Assembly: GCA_007125165.1 (NCBI GenBank)
Contig: SLDV01000098.1
Location: 1-49,105, forward strand
Reading direction: 5' to 3'
DNA from: Geobacteraceae bacterium
Lineage (GTDB): Bacteria; Desulfobacterota; Desulfuromonadia; Desulfuromonadales; Geopsychrobacteraceae
DNA length: 49,105 bases
The first letter of the stretch is position 1; each line of letters starts with the position of its first letter. Both the position numbers and the translations under genes were made by a program. Positions 16,899 through 24,991 of the stretch are shown piece by piece. The notes below the pieces were generated by a model. The model worked only from the letters and a program-made list of their open reading frames with translations, ran no database searches and was not told the origin of the DNA.

Positions 16899-18941
16899 TC
16901 ATTCGCGGTGATTAAAATCTATCTGCAGAGGTGTTTCTATCGGTAGATCGAGTGATCTGGCCTGATTGATTCCGTCTGCAAAATACAGTTGCCCGTAGCG
17001 ACCGTAGTGTTGAACTCGCCGCGCTACAGAAACTGCGTGCTCTGACCCATCGGTAATAAACCAGGCCGCGTGACGGTTTGCGTTAAAAGGATTGCGCGTA
17101 ACGATGAAGCCTGCGCTCTCAGTGGTGCTGGTTGTTTCATCCTTGTCCCTGGCGAGGAATTCTTTCAGGTGTAAATCCATTTCAACATTTGGAATCAATC
17201 TGTCATCGACGCCAAAAATCAACAGGTCATGACGGGACAGCTCATCACTGGTTGCCCGCTCGGCAGCAATGACCGGAGTTCTGTTCTGGCGCAACCCGGC
17301 CAGAAGCGTTTGCCGTGCCGCAATCGGCGGAAGCAATCTGTTGGCAACAACCGCCTTGAGGTTTTTGCTGCCGCGAATAGAAGCTACGGTGGAAGGGATT
17401 TCAGCCGGGTCCATCAGGCGGAACAGGTCAACATCGGGATCTACGGAAATACGCTCAGGCCGCCAGGGAGTAAAAATAGAAAATTCGTGTTTGTCTGAAT
17501 GCAGATCAATTGTCTCGTTATGTTGCTGTTGATCTTTGTTGAGTCGTATCTTGACGTGCAGTTGATAAGGTGGCGTCAACTGTTGCAATGTCCCCCGAGT
17601 CAGCCAGCCTGTATCTGTTTGCTGCACTGTCACAAGATCAAGACCTATTTGCGGATCGTCTGTTCTGCTGAGCCACTGCTGGAAAAAGGGCGCCATATCT
17701 CTACCGGTATTTGCGCTGAATCGCTCTGAGAAATGGTTCCAGCCAATGTGTGTAAACATATTTTCAGTGGTAATTTCACGCAAGGTTTGCCAGAAGATAT
17801 CATCTCCCACTTCACGGCGCAGCATGTGGAAAATCATCATTGCTTTTCCATAACCAATGGCCTGACCCGGTCTGTCGCTTCGATACATGAATTGCTGTAC
17901 TGCAAACCGATTGGCAGAATTGGTTAAATTGGCGTAGGTCATTAAATGGTTCAGACGATAACTGCGAGCATCATCTTCACCACTGTGTTCCTGATATAAA
18001 TGATCAGCTACATAAGTAGTTAGTCCTTCTGACCAGTTTCCCTGACGGAAATCCACCCAAACCCCGTTTCCCCACCAGGAGTGGGCAATTTCGTGACCGA
18101 GGCTGGTGGTTACTATAAAGGGCAGGCGGATAACAGTACTACCAAGCAGTGTCCATCCGGGCAAACCAAAGCCAGTCGGAAAAAAGTTTTCGACAACCGC
18201 GAAGTGAGGGAAGGGGTAAGGTCCGAACAGCCTTTCATAGAGGTCGAGATAATAACGTGATTTTTTCAGGTAGGTCAGAGCCAGTTCCGCTGAATCCTGA
18301 TAAAAGTAGGCGAAAATCGGCACTGAGCCGGTGATGTCTTCAAAGACCTGGTAGGGTCCGGCCGACAACGTCAGCCCGCGGACTGGATAATCGATCTCCC
18401 ACGCTGATATAGAATAGGTGCCATCATGGTAGCGATATAAACGTTTTCCGGAGGTAATCGCTTCTGTATGGCCGGGTGCGCTGACGCGAATGTTATAGTG
18501 AACGTTTTCTGCATTAATTTGTGGATACCAGGCGACCCCTGCTGAAAGATAGGTGCCTTCAGGACTGATGGTCGCTGAAACACCGAATCCCGGATTTTCC
18601 GTGTGCACCGGCGTTGTCGGCACAGGATCATGGAAGACGGCAGAATACTTTATCTGAATCGGATTGTTGTTTTTTAAGGATATGACTAAAAGACCATTGC
18701 TGAACTGATAATTAAGATCTGTGCTGTCCTGACGTATGGAATAAATTGTTGCTGTCGACGCCAGTCGGAGTTGCAACTGCCGGTCTTTAACTGTCTTGAG
18801 ATCGATTGAAACCGTTGCTTCAAGTTGGTGTTGAGCCGGCTGCAGTTGCAGATCGAGGTGGTATCCAATAGCGGCGTACGCAATCGATACACCAGTGTAT
18901 GAAGAAAAAAGTAAAATAAGCAGTAAAACTTTTTTTATCAT
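16899..18941 (-). CDS. Exported M1-family zinc metallopeptidase (aminopeptidase-like)
   Basis: A 680-residue secreted or membrane-attached peptidase. A signal peptide (KKVLLLILLFSSYTGVSIAYA) ends in AYA. A beta-rich N-terminal domain is followed by the gluzincin site HEIAHSWWGN and, 18 residues on, the third ligand Glu in NWSEGLTTYVADH. FRQGNWSEG is typical of M1. The last ~150 residues (after RISVDPDVDLFRLM) form an extra domain that does not look catalytic. The second of two adjacent ATGs (18941) is chosen because AGGA is five bases away from it and two from the first. I do not see a clear GxMEN exopeptidase motif, so substrate preference is open. Confidence 0.87.
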   Translation of the reverse strand: MIKKVLLLILLFSSYTGVSIAYAAIGYHLDLQLQPAQHQLEATVSIDLKTVKDRQLQLRLASTATIYSIRQDSTDLNYQFSNGLLVISLKNNNPIQIKYSAVFHDPVPTTPVHTENPGFGVSATISPEGTYLSAGVAWYPQINAENVHYNIRVSAPGHTEAITSGKRLYRYHDGTYSISAWEIDYPVRGLTLSAGPYQVFEDITGSVPIFAYFYQDSAELALTYLKKSRYYLDLYERLFGPYPFPHFAVVENFFPTGFGLPGWTLLGSTVIRLPFIVTTSLGHEIAHSWWGNGVWVDFRQGNWSEGLTTYVADHLYQEHSGEDDARSYRLNHLMTYANLTNSANRFAVQQFMYRSDRPGQAIGYGKAMMIFHMLRREVGDDIFWQTLREITTENMFTHIGWNHFSERFSANTGRDMAPFFQQWLSRTDDPQIGLDLVTVQQTDTGWLTRGTLQQLTPPYQLHVKIRLNKDQQQHNETIDLHSDKHEFSIFTPWRPERISVDPDVDLFRLMDPAEIPSTVASIRGSKNLKAVVANRLLPPIAARQTLLAGLRQNRTPVIAAERATSDELSRHDLLIFGVDDRLIPNVEMDLHLKEFLARDKDETTSTTESAGFIVTRNPFNANRHAAWFITDGSEHAVSVARRVQHYGRYGQLYFADGINQARSLDLPIETPLQIDFNHRE

Positions 18942-18987
18942 CATATTCCTTCTACTTCATAACGGACGCCAGTATTCTAACATAAAT

Positions 18988-19617
18988 TCAAGGTGGATTT
19001 TGGGATGAGTTGCGTTTGAGGTGCTGTTGATGCCATTCACGCATGGCAAAAAGTTCACCATAGGTAAGATGGGGGCGCAGATTGCGTGTGGCTTGTTCCC
19101 GGTAATAGCGCAATTCAGGATAACGCTGACAGAAAATATTCAACTCCTCAAGAGCCTGATCATCGACCGGAATCAGCTTTAACTGTTCGATGGCGAACAT
19201 GATCTTTTTCAACGCACGTCCAAGGATCGTGCCGGATGTGACAATGGTTCCGGCTATTACGCCGGCAAAAATACTGGCACCCCAAGGCTGAGCCATACCG
19301 ATAGCTAGCAGCAGAATTGTTGCTGCGGCAGTGCCAAAAATGGTGATGGCTATCGCAACCAGATCGGAAAAAAGCAGGGATTCACGAGTTGATGTTGCTA
19401 GAACGATGGCAACCACCAGACTCAAGGAAATCAGCACCAGAATAGATCGACCACTGAGAAAATCGCCGAAGTAAAGCAGTAACAGCAGCACGATATGGAT
19501 TCCGTCGGAGATACAGGAGCGGATCATCAGTCTATTACGCTGCTGCTTAAGATCGACCATAGCCGCAGCCAGGTCTTTGCTGGTTGGCGGCTCGTGGGTC
19601 AGGTCAAAGTGGTACAT
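18988..19617 (-). CDS. Membrane protein of unknown function (209 aa)
   Basis: No family recognised. The protein has a polar N-terminus (about 1-35), then about four hydrophobic segments (around 38-52, 58-75, 84-108, 116-133) and a cytoplasmic-looking C-terminal third rich in charged and aromatic residues (CQRYPELRYYREQATRNLRPHLTYGELFAMREWHQQHL). The layout suggests an integral inner-membrane protein with a helical tail. It lies downstream of the radical SAM/ATP-grasp operon on the same strand, 123 bases away and past a hairpin, so it is probably separate. The start has no strong ribosome site. Confidence 0.65.
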   Translation of the reverse strand: MYHFDLTHEPPTSKDLAAAMVDLKQQRNRLMIRSCISDGIHIVLLLLLYFGDFLSGRSILVLISLSLVVAIVLATSTRESLLFSDLVAIAITIFGTAAATILLLAIGMAQPWGASIFAGVIAGTIVTSGTILGRALKKIMFAIEQLKLIPVDDQALEELNIFCQRYPELRYYREQATRNLRPHLTYGELFAMREWHQQHLKRNSSQNPP

Positions 19618-19684
19618 GATTATAACCGGATAAAGGTTGACGGAGGCACTACGTGCTTTTCATCATTCCTGTTTCAGGGCAAGA

Positions 19685-19725
19685 ATGCAACCCCTCGCGA
19701 CATCTTTAAGGCAGAGGGGCTGCAT
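19685..19725 (-). terminator. Hairpin at the end of the KamA-like operon
   Basis: ATGCAACCCCTC (19685-19696) pairs with GAGGGGCTGCAT (19714-19725) through 12 positions with one G-U pair. The flanking T-run is weak. Confidence 0.55.
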
Positions 19726-19740
19726 TTGCGTGAATTGTTT

Positions 19741-20829
19741 TCATTGGGGAAGGTTCACTACTTTTTCAAGGTATTTGCTAATCTCAGGTTCCACGGCGTT
19801 GGCGTAGTGAAATTCTTTGCCCTGGTAATTTTTTAAAACAACATCGGCACCAAGGGATTGCAGGTAATCAGGTAGTAGAGGAATTTTGCCACCACCGCCA
19901 GGAGCGTCGATAACGTAAGCCGGTACGGCCATACCACTGGTGTGGCCGCGCAGGGCCTTGATGATGTCCAGCCCTTCTTCCACTGTGGTGCGGAAGTGAT
20001 CGGTTCCCTGTACCATGTCGGCCTGATAAATGTAGTAGGGGCGGACGCGGATCTGCAACAGTTTATGCATCAGCTGTTTCATCACCTGAGGGTCATCATT
20101 TACCCCACGCAGTAAAACACACTGGTTGCCCAAAGGGATACCAGTGTTGGCCAGGCGTTCACAGGCCTTGGCAGACTGACTGGTAATCTCATCGGGATGG
20201 TTGAAATGGGTATTCAAGTACAGGGGATGATGCTTGCGCAGCACGCGGATCAGCCCTGAGGTAATGCGCATCGGCAGCACCACCGGTACGCGGGTGCCGA
20301 TACGAATGATTTCAATATGGGGGATGGCACGTAAGCGCGTCAGGATATCATCAAGTTTCTCATCACTGAGGAGCAGGGGGTCGCCACCGGAAACGATGAC
20401 ATCACGAATTTCCGGATGGTCAGCGATGTAGTCAATGCCGGCACTGATGGTGCTGCTGTTAATCTGCATATCGGCACCACCAACCTTGCGTTTGCGGGTA
20501 CAGAAACGGCAGTACATGGCACATTCGGAACAGATCAGAAACAACACCCGGTCAGGGTAACGGTGAACCAGGTTGGGTACCGGACTCTGGTTTTCCTCTT
20601 CGAGAGGGTCATCAACACAGATACTGTCGTGACATTCGCGCTCATCCGGAACCGCCTGATTCCAAATGGGATCGCCGACGTATTTGATCAGGTCGCGGTA
20701 ATAGGGGGTTACGCGCATCGGGTACTTTGCCGCTACGGCATTGAGAGGGGCCGGATCAATGCCGTAGGCCCGGGTGAGTTTCTGTGGGTCAGTAATGCTT
20801 GCCTGTAACTGTTTTTGCCAGATTTCCAT
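19741..20829 (-). CDS. Lysine 2,3-aminomutase-like radical SAM enzyme (KamA family)
   Basis: Radical SAM, PLP-dependent aminomutase of 362 residues. The cluster motif is CAMYCRFC (Cys103, Cys107, Cys110). The PLP lysine lies in DAPGGGGKIPLLP near the C-terminus. Two aspartates that bind lysine's amino group in true lysine 2,3-aminomutase appear conserved (YIYQADM and VIDAPGGGGK); EpmB-type enzymes lack the second. This favours production of beta-lysine or a similar beta-amino acid, not EF-P modification. ATG 20829 is preferred over GTG 20838, since AGGTG is six bases upstream of it. It is the last gene of a four-gene operon, starting five bases after the GNAT stop, and no canonical ablB is adjacent. 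Confidence 0.88.
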   Translation of the reverse strand: MEIWQKQLQASITDPQKLTRAYGIDPAPLNAVAAKYPMRVTPYYRDLIKYVGDPIWNQAVPDERECHDSICVDDPLEEENQSPVPNLVHRYPDRVLFLICSECAMYCRFCTRKRKVGGADMQINSSTISAGIDYIADHPEIRDVIVSGGDPLLLSDEKLDDILTRLRAIPHIEIIRIGTRVPVVLPMRITSGLIRVLRKHHPLYLNTHFNHPDEITSQSAKACERLANTGIPLGNQCVLLRGVNDDPQVMKQLMHKLLQIRVRPYYIYQADMVQGTDHFRTTVEEGLDIIKALRGHTSGMAVPAYVIDAPGGGGKIPLLPDYLQSLGADVVLKNYQGKEFHYANAVEPEISKYLEKVVNLPQ

Positions 20830-20834
20830 ATTAT

Positions 20835-21311
20835 TCACCTAGAACCCAAGAAACGTTTGACATAGGTAATGCGGTCATCACCGGGGCGGTAAAAGTCCCG
20901 AATCCGCGCCTCTTCCTGGTAGCCACCCTGCTCGTAAAAGCGGCGGGTGCGCTGATAAAATTCCTGTGATGAAGTTTCCAGGCAGAGCATCCGCGCTCCA
21001 CGCGCCTGTAAGCGCTTTTCAGTTTCTTCCATCAGTTGTCGCCCAAATCCTTTGCCGTGGAGTTTCGGATCAGTGGCGACCCAATAAAGATCATAGTTTC
21101 CTTGCGTCAAGGGGACCGCTCCGAATAAGACATAGCCGGCAATCTGATCAGCAACTTCGGCAACAATTACTTCATAGTCTTGTTGGTCCGGGTTATTCAG
21201 AACACTGTCAAGCAGTTCCAGCGCACAATCAACTTCTGCGCTGGTAAAGGCATTGCACCCAACCAGAATCCGTTCGAGTTGCGGTCGGTCACTGTTACGT
21301 AAATCACGCAT
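20835..21311 (-). CDS. GNAT-family N-acetyltransferase
   Basis: A 158-residue acetyltransferase. The acetyl-CoA loop is VATDPKLHGKGFGRQLM (RxxGxG type), followed by RLQARGARMLCLETSS and the C-terminal FYEQGGYQEEARIRDFY. Start 21311 is used because AAGGAG lies six bases upstream; ATG 21317 abuts that site. It overlaps the upstream ATP-grasp gene by eight bases. The N-epsilon-acetyl-beta-lysine synthase AblB is about 270 residues, so this is not a standard AblB, though it could acetylate beta-lysine or a product made by the neighbouring ligases (inference). Confidence 0.85.
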   Translation of the reverse strand: MRDLRNSDRPQLERILVGCNAFTSAEVDCALELLDSVLNNPDQQDYEVIVAEVADQIAGYVLFGAVPLTQGNYDLYWVATDPKLHGKGFGRQLMEETEKRLQARGARMLCLETSSQEFYQRTRRFYEQGGYQEEARIRDFYRPGDDRITYVKRFLGSR

Positions 21312-22311
21312 GAGCATCTCCTTTGCGGACCAGAGCCATGTTGAGAATGCGCTGGATCAGGGCAGGGTAGTCATGTCCGCCGGCCTGGGCGGCACGGGCA
21401 AATCCGGCATCGGGGCAAATATCCGGGTTGGCGTTGATTTCCAGAATGTAAGGGGTGTCTCCCTCAAGGCGCACATCAACCCGAGCATAATCGCGACAGC
21501 CGAACAAGCGACAGGCCTTGATAGCGATCTGTTCAATTTTTTTACGCAGTTTCTCGTCAACAACCGCCGGACAAAGTGGTGTTGTGCCTCGGTAATCTGC
21601 TGATGCTGTTTCCCATTTACCGGCGTAGCTCACTACCGGAACCTTGAGATCTTTCGCAAAAACAATCTCGGCCAAGGGCAGAACCCCGGTGGGGGGATTG
21701 CCAAGGACAGCAATATTGAATTCTCGCCCGGAAATAAAACGCTCGACCAGGGCATCCTGACAGTAACGATCATGAATGTAGCGGATACGCTTTTTTAAGG
21801 TTGCTTCGTTATTGACAATACTGTCAGGGCCGATGCTTAAGGAGGCATCTTCACTGCAGGGCTTGACCATCAACGGATAGCTGATGGTCCGTTTCGGCAG
21901 AGGTCCATTGATTTTAGCGCAAAAATATTCAGGTGTCGGTAGACCATGCCGAACCAGAATATCCTTGGTCAGGGCCTTGTTCTGAGTCAGAGCCAGACAG
22001 AGGGCAGGGGATCCGGTGTAGGGAATGTCAAGCAGCTCGTAGAGAGCGGCAACGTGCATCTCTTTGGCGCTGTCACCCCGGTACCCTTCGCATAGATTGA
22101 AAATCACCGCCGGGCGCAACAACTGCAGTTTGCCGATAAAGGAAACGACCTCTGCTCCCAGCGGGATCAGGGCCGGCAGGTGACCTAAACGCCGCAAGGT
22201 GGCAGCAACGGCTTGGGCCTCTGTCTCGGCTCCAGCTTCAGATATACGATCCTGCTGTTCTCCGCGGATAGGTGTTGCGGCAGCAAGGTTATAGCAGACA
22301 GCGACTTTCAT
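21304..22311 (-). CDS. ATP-grasp ligase, D-Ala-D-Ala ligase-like (copy 2)
   Basis: A 335-residue ATP-grasp enzyme expected to form an amide between a carboxylate and an amine via an acyl-phosphate. The N-terminal domain has VIFNLCEGYRGDSAKEMHVAALYE and IPYTGSPAL; the middle PLMVKPCSEDASLSIG is the ATP-binding lysine loop; the metal site is ARVDVRLE with EINANPD. The family mark FNxxEGxxG is also found in D-Ala-D-Ala ligase. The start at 22311 has AGGAG nine bases upstream and gives MKVAVCYNL, matching the upstream paralogue's MNVALVFNL. The two genes overlap by 23 bases. Substrates are unknown; a peptidoglycan role is doubtful given the radical SAM and GNAT partners. Confidence 0.87.
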   Translation of the reverse strand: MKVAVCYNLAAATPIRGEQQDRISEAGAETEAQAVAATLRRLGHLPALIPLGAEVVSFIGKLQLLRPAVIFNLCEGYRGDSAKEMHVAALYELLDIPYTGSPALCLALTQNKALTKDILVRHGLPTPEYFCAKINGPLPKRTISYPLMVKPCSEDASLSIGPDSIVNNEATLKKRIRYIHDRYCQDALVERFISGREFNIAVLGNPPTGVLPLAEIVFAKDLKVPVVSYAGKWETASADYRGTTPLCPAVVDEKLRKKIEQIAIKACRLFGCRDYARVDVRLEGDTPYILEINANPDICPDAGFARAAQAGGHDYPALIQRILNMALVRKGDAHA

Positions 22312-23356
22312 CTTTGAACTCCTGAACAAGATTGTAGCGTTGTGATGCAATATCAACCACCTGCAGGATCATCTCGGTATAGGATAATCCGGCCGCTCGC
22401 GCTGCTTTGGGAAAGCAACTGTTCTGTTCGGGCCGGGGGAGAATACCCGGCAGTGGGTTCAGTTCGATAACATGGGGGCGTCCAAGGGCATCCAGACGCA
22501 CATCAACACGGCACCAGTCGCGACAACCAAGAGCATGAAAGGCCCGGCGACACAAATGTTCGATCTGTTGCTGGAGGAAAGGTTCGAGTTGTGCGGGGCA
22601 GTCAAAAATCTGCAGGGGGGTTTCTTCCGTGTCCCAAACCCATTTAGCTTCATAGGAATAGATCGGATTGCAGCCTGCCGGCAAACTGGCAAAGTTGATT
22701 TCGACAATTGGGAGAACCCTGATGTCAGTACCATTGCCCATCAGGGCGACTGTGAATTCACGACCGGGGAGGAATTCTTCAATAATCGCTTTCTGGGCAT
22801 AGGTGGTCGTGATCCATTCAAGCTGACGGACAAGTTCCTTGCGATTATGAACCAGGGCATTGTTGGTTACCCCTTTGCTTGAACCTTCCAGGCAAGGTTT
22901 GACCATCAAGGGGTAGCGCAGGTTGCGTGGAATCTCGACGGGAGTTGCCACAATCCAGAAGCGTGGGCTGGGTACCCGGTGCTGTTTCAGGATTTCTTTG
23001 GTGCGCTGTTTGTCCAGACACAAACCCAGAGTGACAGGGTCACTGCCACTATAGGGGATCTGCAGCATATCAAGAAGGGCCGGGATCTGCGCTTCACGAC
23101 TGGCACCATGCAGACCCTCGGCGATATTGAACACCAGGTCGGGCTTCAGCCGGCGCAGTTTTTCAAAAGCATCCAGATCGGCATTGATCAGGGTGACCTG
23201 ATGGCGTGTCGACATAGCAGCTTCAACTGCCGCAATGGTGTCAAAATCGTCCCATTCGGCATAGATGTCGTTGGCAGGTTCAGCGGGAGGTTGCGAGGGA
23301 GGTTCGTCGTCGTTGACGGACTCCTCGCGCAGATTAAAGACAAGCGCAACGTTCAT
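22289..23356 (-). CDS. ATP-grasp ligase, D-Ala-D-Ala ligase-like (copy 1)
   Basis: A 355-residue ATP-grasp enzyme and first gene of the operon. It has LVFNIAEGLHGASREAQIPALLD, IPYSGSDPVTLGLCLDK, the ATP loop PLMVKPCLEGSSKGV, and the metal ligands RVDVRLD with IELNPLPG. It carries an acidic, Pro-rich insert after the first strand (SVNDDEPPSQPPAEPANDI) that copy 2 lacks. The two proteins align along their length and look like old tandem duplicates with different substrates. Start 23356 has AAGGGG upstream. Cellular D-Ala-D-Ala ligase normally sits with mur genes; none is here. Confidence 0.87.
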   Translation of the reverse strand: MNVALVFNLREESVNDDEPPSQPPAEPANDIYAEWDDFDTIAAVEAAMSTRHQVTLINADLDAFEKLRRLKPDLVFNIAEGLHGASREAQIPALLDMLQIPYSGSDPVTLGLCLDKQRTKEILKQHRVPSPRFWIVATPVEIPRNLRYPLMVKPCLEGSSKGVTNNALVHNRKELVRQLEWITTTYAQKAIIEEFLPGREFTVALMGNGTDIRVLPIVEINFASLPAGCNPIYSYEAKWVWDTEETPLQIFDCPAQLEPFLQQQIEHLCRRAFHALGCRDWCRVDVRLDALGRPHVIELNPLPGILPRPEQNSCFPKAARAAGLSYTEMILQVVDIASQRYNLVQEFKDESRCLL

Positions 23357-23426
23357 TGATAACCCCTTTTAGATAGCCTGAAAAAACAGAACCAAACAAA
23401 TAAAACAACAGCTTTTGCAGTTCGGG

Positions 23427-23503
23427 TGCCTGGCGGCAATGGCTATAAAAAGGGGTCACTTTTTATGCTTGGGTCGTTACGCACTCCCGAACATGAATGC
23501 TGC
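23427..23503 (+). other. Possible degraded 5S-rRNA-like sequence in the operon leader
   Basis: The 264-base gap 23357-23620 has no ORF that I trust. TGCCTGGCGGCAATGGC (23427-23443), GGGGTCAC (23452-23459) and CGTTACGCACTCCCGAACATG (end 23494) resemble, in order, the 5' half of bacterial 5S rRNA with an insert. The closing 3' strand is missing. It may be chance. Confidence 0.2.
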
Positions 23504-23620
23504 TATATCCAGCATATACGCTCATGTACAGGATTCGTCAATAGAAAAAATACGCGCCCCTAATGAAAAAATTAACCCTTGTAATTTAGATATGTTAGGG
23601 GTCGGTATCGGGAAGGACCA

Positions 23621-23920
23621 TCATCCCTTCGGGAGAAGAATCCGCGGGTTTTCAGGGTGTTTGCGATAGAGCAGAAAGGTACGACCCAAAACCTGGGCGA
23701 CGGTGGAAGAAGTTGCCTGTGCCAGTTGAACAGCGATCTCGCGGCGATCACTTAAGCAGCCTTCCTGCAGTTTCACTTTAATCAGTTCATGACTGGCTAA
23801 CGCTTCATCGGCGGTGGCAACCACAGGATCAGTCAATTCATCTTTGCCGATCATCACAACAGCATGCAGATGGTGCCCCAATCCGCGTAAATATCTCGCT
23901 TGTTTGCCTGTCAATTTCAT
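23621..23920 (-). CDS. yhbY: YhbY/CRS1-type RNA-binding protein
   Basis: A single CRM-domain protein of 99 residues. It opens with LTGKQARYLRGLGHHL and has VVMIGKDELTD, HELIKVKL and a C-terminal VLGRTFLLYRKHPENPRILLP, all typical of YhbY. The E. coli homologue associates with pre-50S ribosomal particles. The ribosome site before the ATG is weak. It lies upstream of the ATP-grasp operon on the same strand but 264 bases away. Confidence 0.93.
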   Translation of the reverse strand: MKLTGKQARYLRGLGHHLHAVVMIGKDELTDPVVATADEALASHELIKVKLQEGCLSDRREIAVQLAQATSSTVAQVLGRTFLLYRKHPENPRILLPKG

Positions 23921-23945
23921 TCTGTAAGTCTTTCGTTGTTTATGG

Positions 23946-24269
23946 TTATAAAAATGTACCTGCCAGCCAGTAGAGGAACATCCCGACCAGCACGGTGCCG
24001 CCGAGACTACGGGTTTTTACGGCAAAGATCAATGTCGGAATAGCAACCAGAAATTCCAGCTTGCCAAATGTTACAGTCGCGCTTGCTGTGTCGATGAAAA
24101 GTATCGGTGCCAATAATGCACTGAGTACGGCCACCGGGACAAATCCAAGCCAGTCGATCAACCCTTGCGGCATCTTTTTATGGGACAGATAGAGCAAGGG
24201 TATGGCACGGGGCAGGTAAGTTACCAACCCCATGCCGATAAACAGAAATAGATAGTCATTAACGCTCAT
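23946..24269 (-). CDS. azlD: AzlD-family branched-chain amino acid exporter subunit
   Basis: A small integral membrane protein of 107 residues with about four TM segments. YLFLFIGMGLVTYLPRAIPLL at the N-terminus is the AzlD hallmark. It partners AzlC in exporting branched-chain amino acids and analogues. The start overlaps the azlC stop by four bases, so the two are coupled, as is common for this pair. Confidence 0.9.
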   Translation of the reverse strand: MSVNDYLFLFIGMGLVTYLPRAIPLLYLSHKKMPQGLIDWLGFVPVAVLSALLAPILFIDTASATVTFGKLEFLVAIPTLIFAVKTRSLGGTVLVGMFLYWLAGTFL

Positions 24270-24967
24270 CTGTTTTTAAGGCATTTGTTGTGAAGAAGAT
24301 AACCACAGGTTGCGGCACAGACTGCGGCGCCGACAATATAGGAATCTCCCGGAATAAATTTCGCCCAGAGCACTGCGCTAACCGCAGCAATGATCGCGGT
24401 GATAACATGAAGTCGATTGTGAAACTGGTACACCAGCAGGCAGATAAACATACCGATCAGCGCATAGTCGATACCATAAGCATCGGCTGGGACAAACTGG
24501 CCTGCCAGTACACCGCTGACGGTTGCTGAAATCCAGACACAGTTGGCCAGATGATTGACGATCAAAGCCTGAAAACCTGTCCATTTTCCGGCACGAAAAC
24601 GCGCCATATTGACGGCAAAGCTTTCATCGGTAATACCATAGGAAAATAACGCCAAAAAAGAGCGTCTGACACCATGAAAATAAACGGCCAGGGCGGAACT
24701 CATCAGTACGTGCCGCAAATTAACAATAAAGGTGGTGCCGATGATAGCAACCAGAGAACTTCCGGCGGTCATCATGGCAACACAGATGAATTGCGCACTG
24801 CCGGCAAAGACCAGTATCGACATCAAGGACATGGCCCACCAGGGAATACCTGCCTGTCCAGCCAGCACACCCAGAGCAAGGCCAACAGGAAAATACCCTA
24901 GACAGATCGGCCAGGCGGCAAGAACAGCGCCCCTCACATCGGATGAAACAAGAGGTTTATGATTCAT
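24266..24967 (-). CDS. azlC: AzlC-family branched-chain amino acid exporter
   Basis: A 233-residue inner-membrane protein with about seven hydrophobic segments. Family marks are CLGYFPVGLALGVLAGQAG, SILVFAGSAQFICVAMM, NLRHVLMSSALA and DESFAVNMARFR. With AzlD it exports valine-type amino acids; the E. coli counterpart is YgaZH. No Lrp-type regulator gene adjoins. The ribosome site is not obvious. Confidence 0.92.
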   Translation of the reverse strand: MNHKPLVSSDVRGAVLAAWPICLGYFPVGLALGVLAGQAGIPWWAMSLMSILVFAGSAQFICVAMMTAGSSLVAIIGTTFIVNLRHVLMSSALAVYFHGVRRSFLALFSYGITDESFAVNMARFRAGKWTGFQALIVNHLANCVWISATVSGVLAGQFVPADAYGIDYALIGMFICLLVYQFHNRLHVITAIIAAVSAVLWAKFIPGDSYIVGAAVCAATCGYLLHNKCLKNR

Positions 24968-24991
24968 GTGTAGTTGTTCTAGTCTGCCGCC

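Noticed and set aside
19741-20829. EpmB (EF-P lysine aminomutase)
   Set aside because: It keeps the DAPGGGGK Asp typical of free-lysine mutases and has no epmA or efp next to it.
22289-23356. Housekeeping D-Ala-D-Ala ligase
   Set aside because: There are two copies in an operon with radical SAM and GNAT genes and no mur genes nearby; a ddl role is possible but not favoured.
23370-23620. Cyclic-di-GMP (GEMM) riboswitch in the ATP-grasp leader
   Set aside because: The conserved GEMM core segments could not be found on the minus strand.
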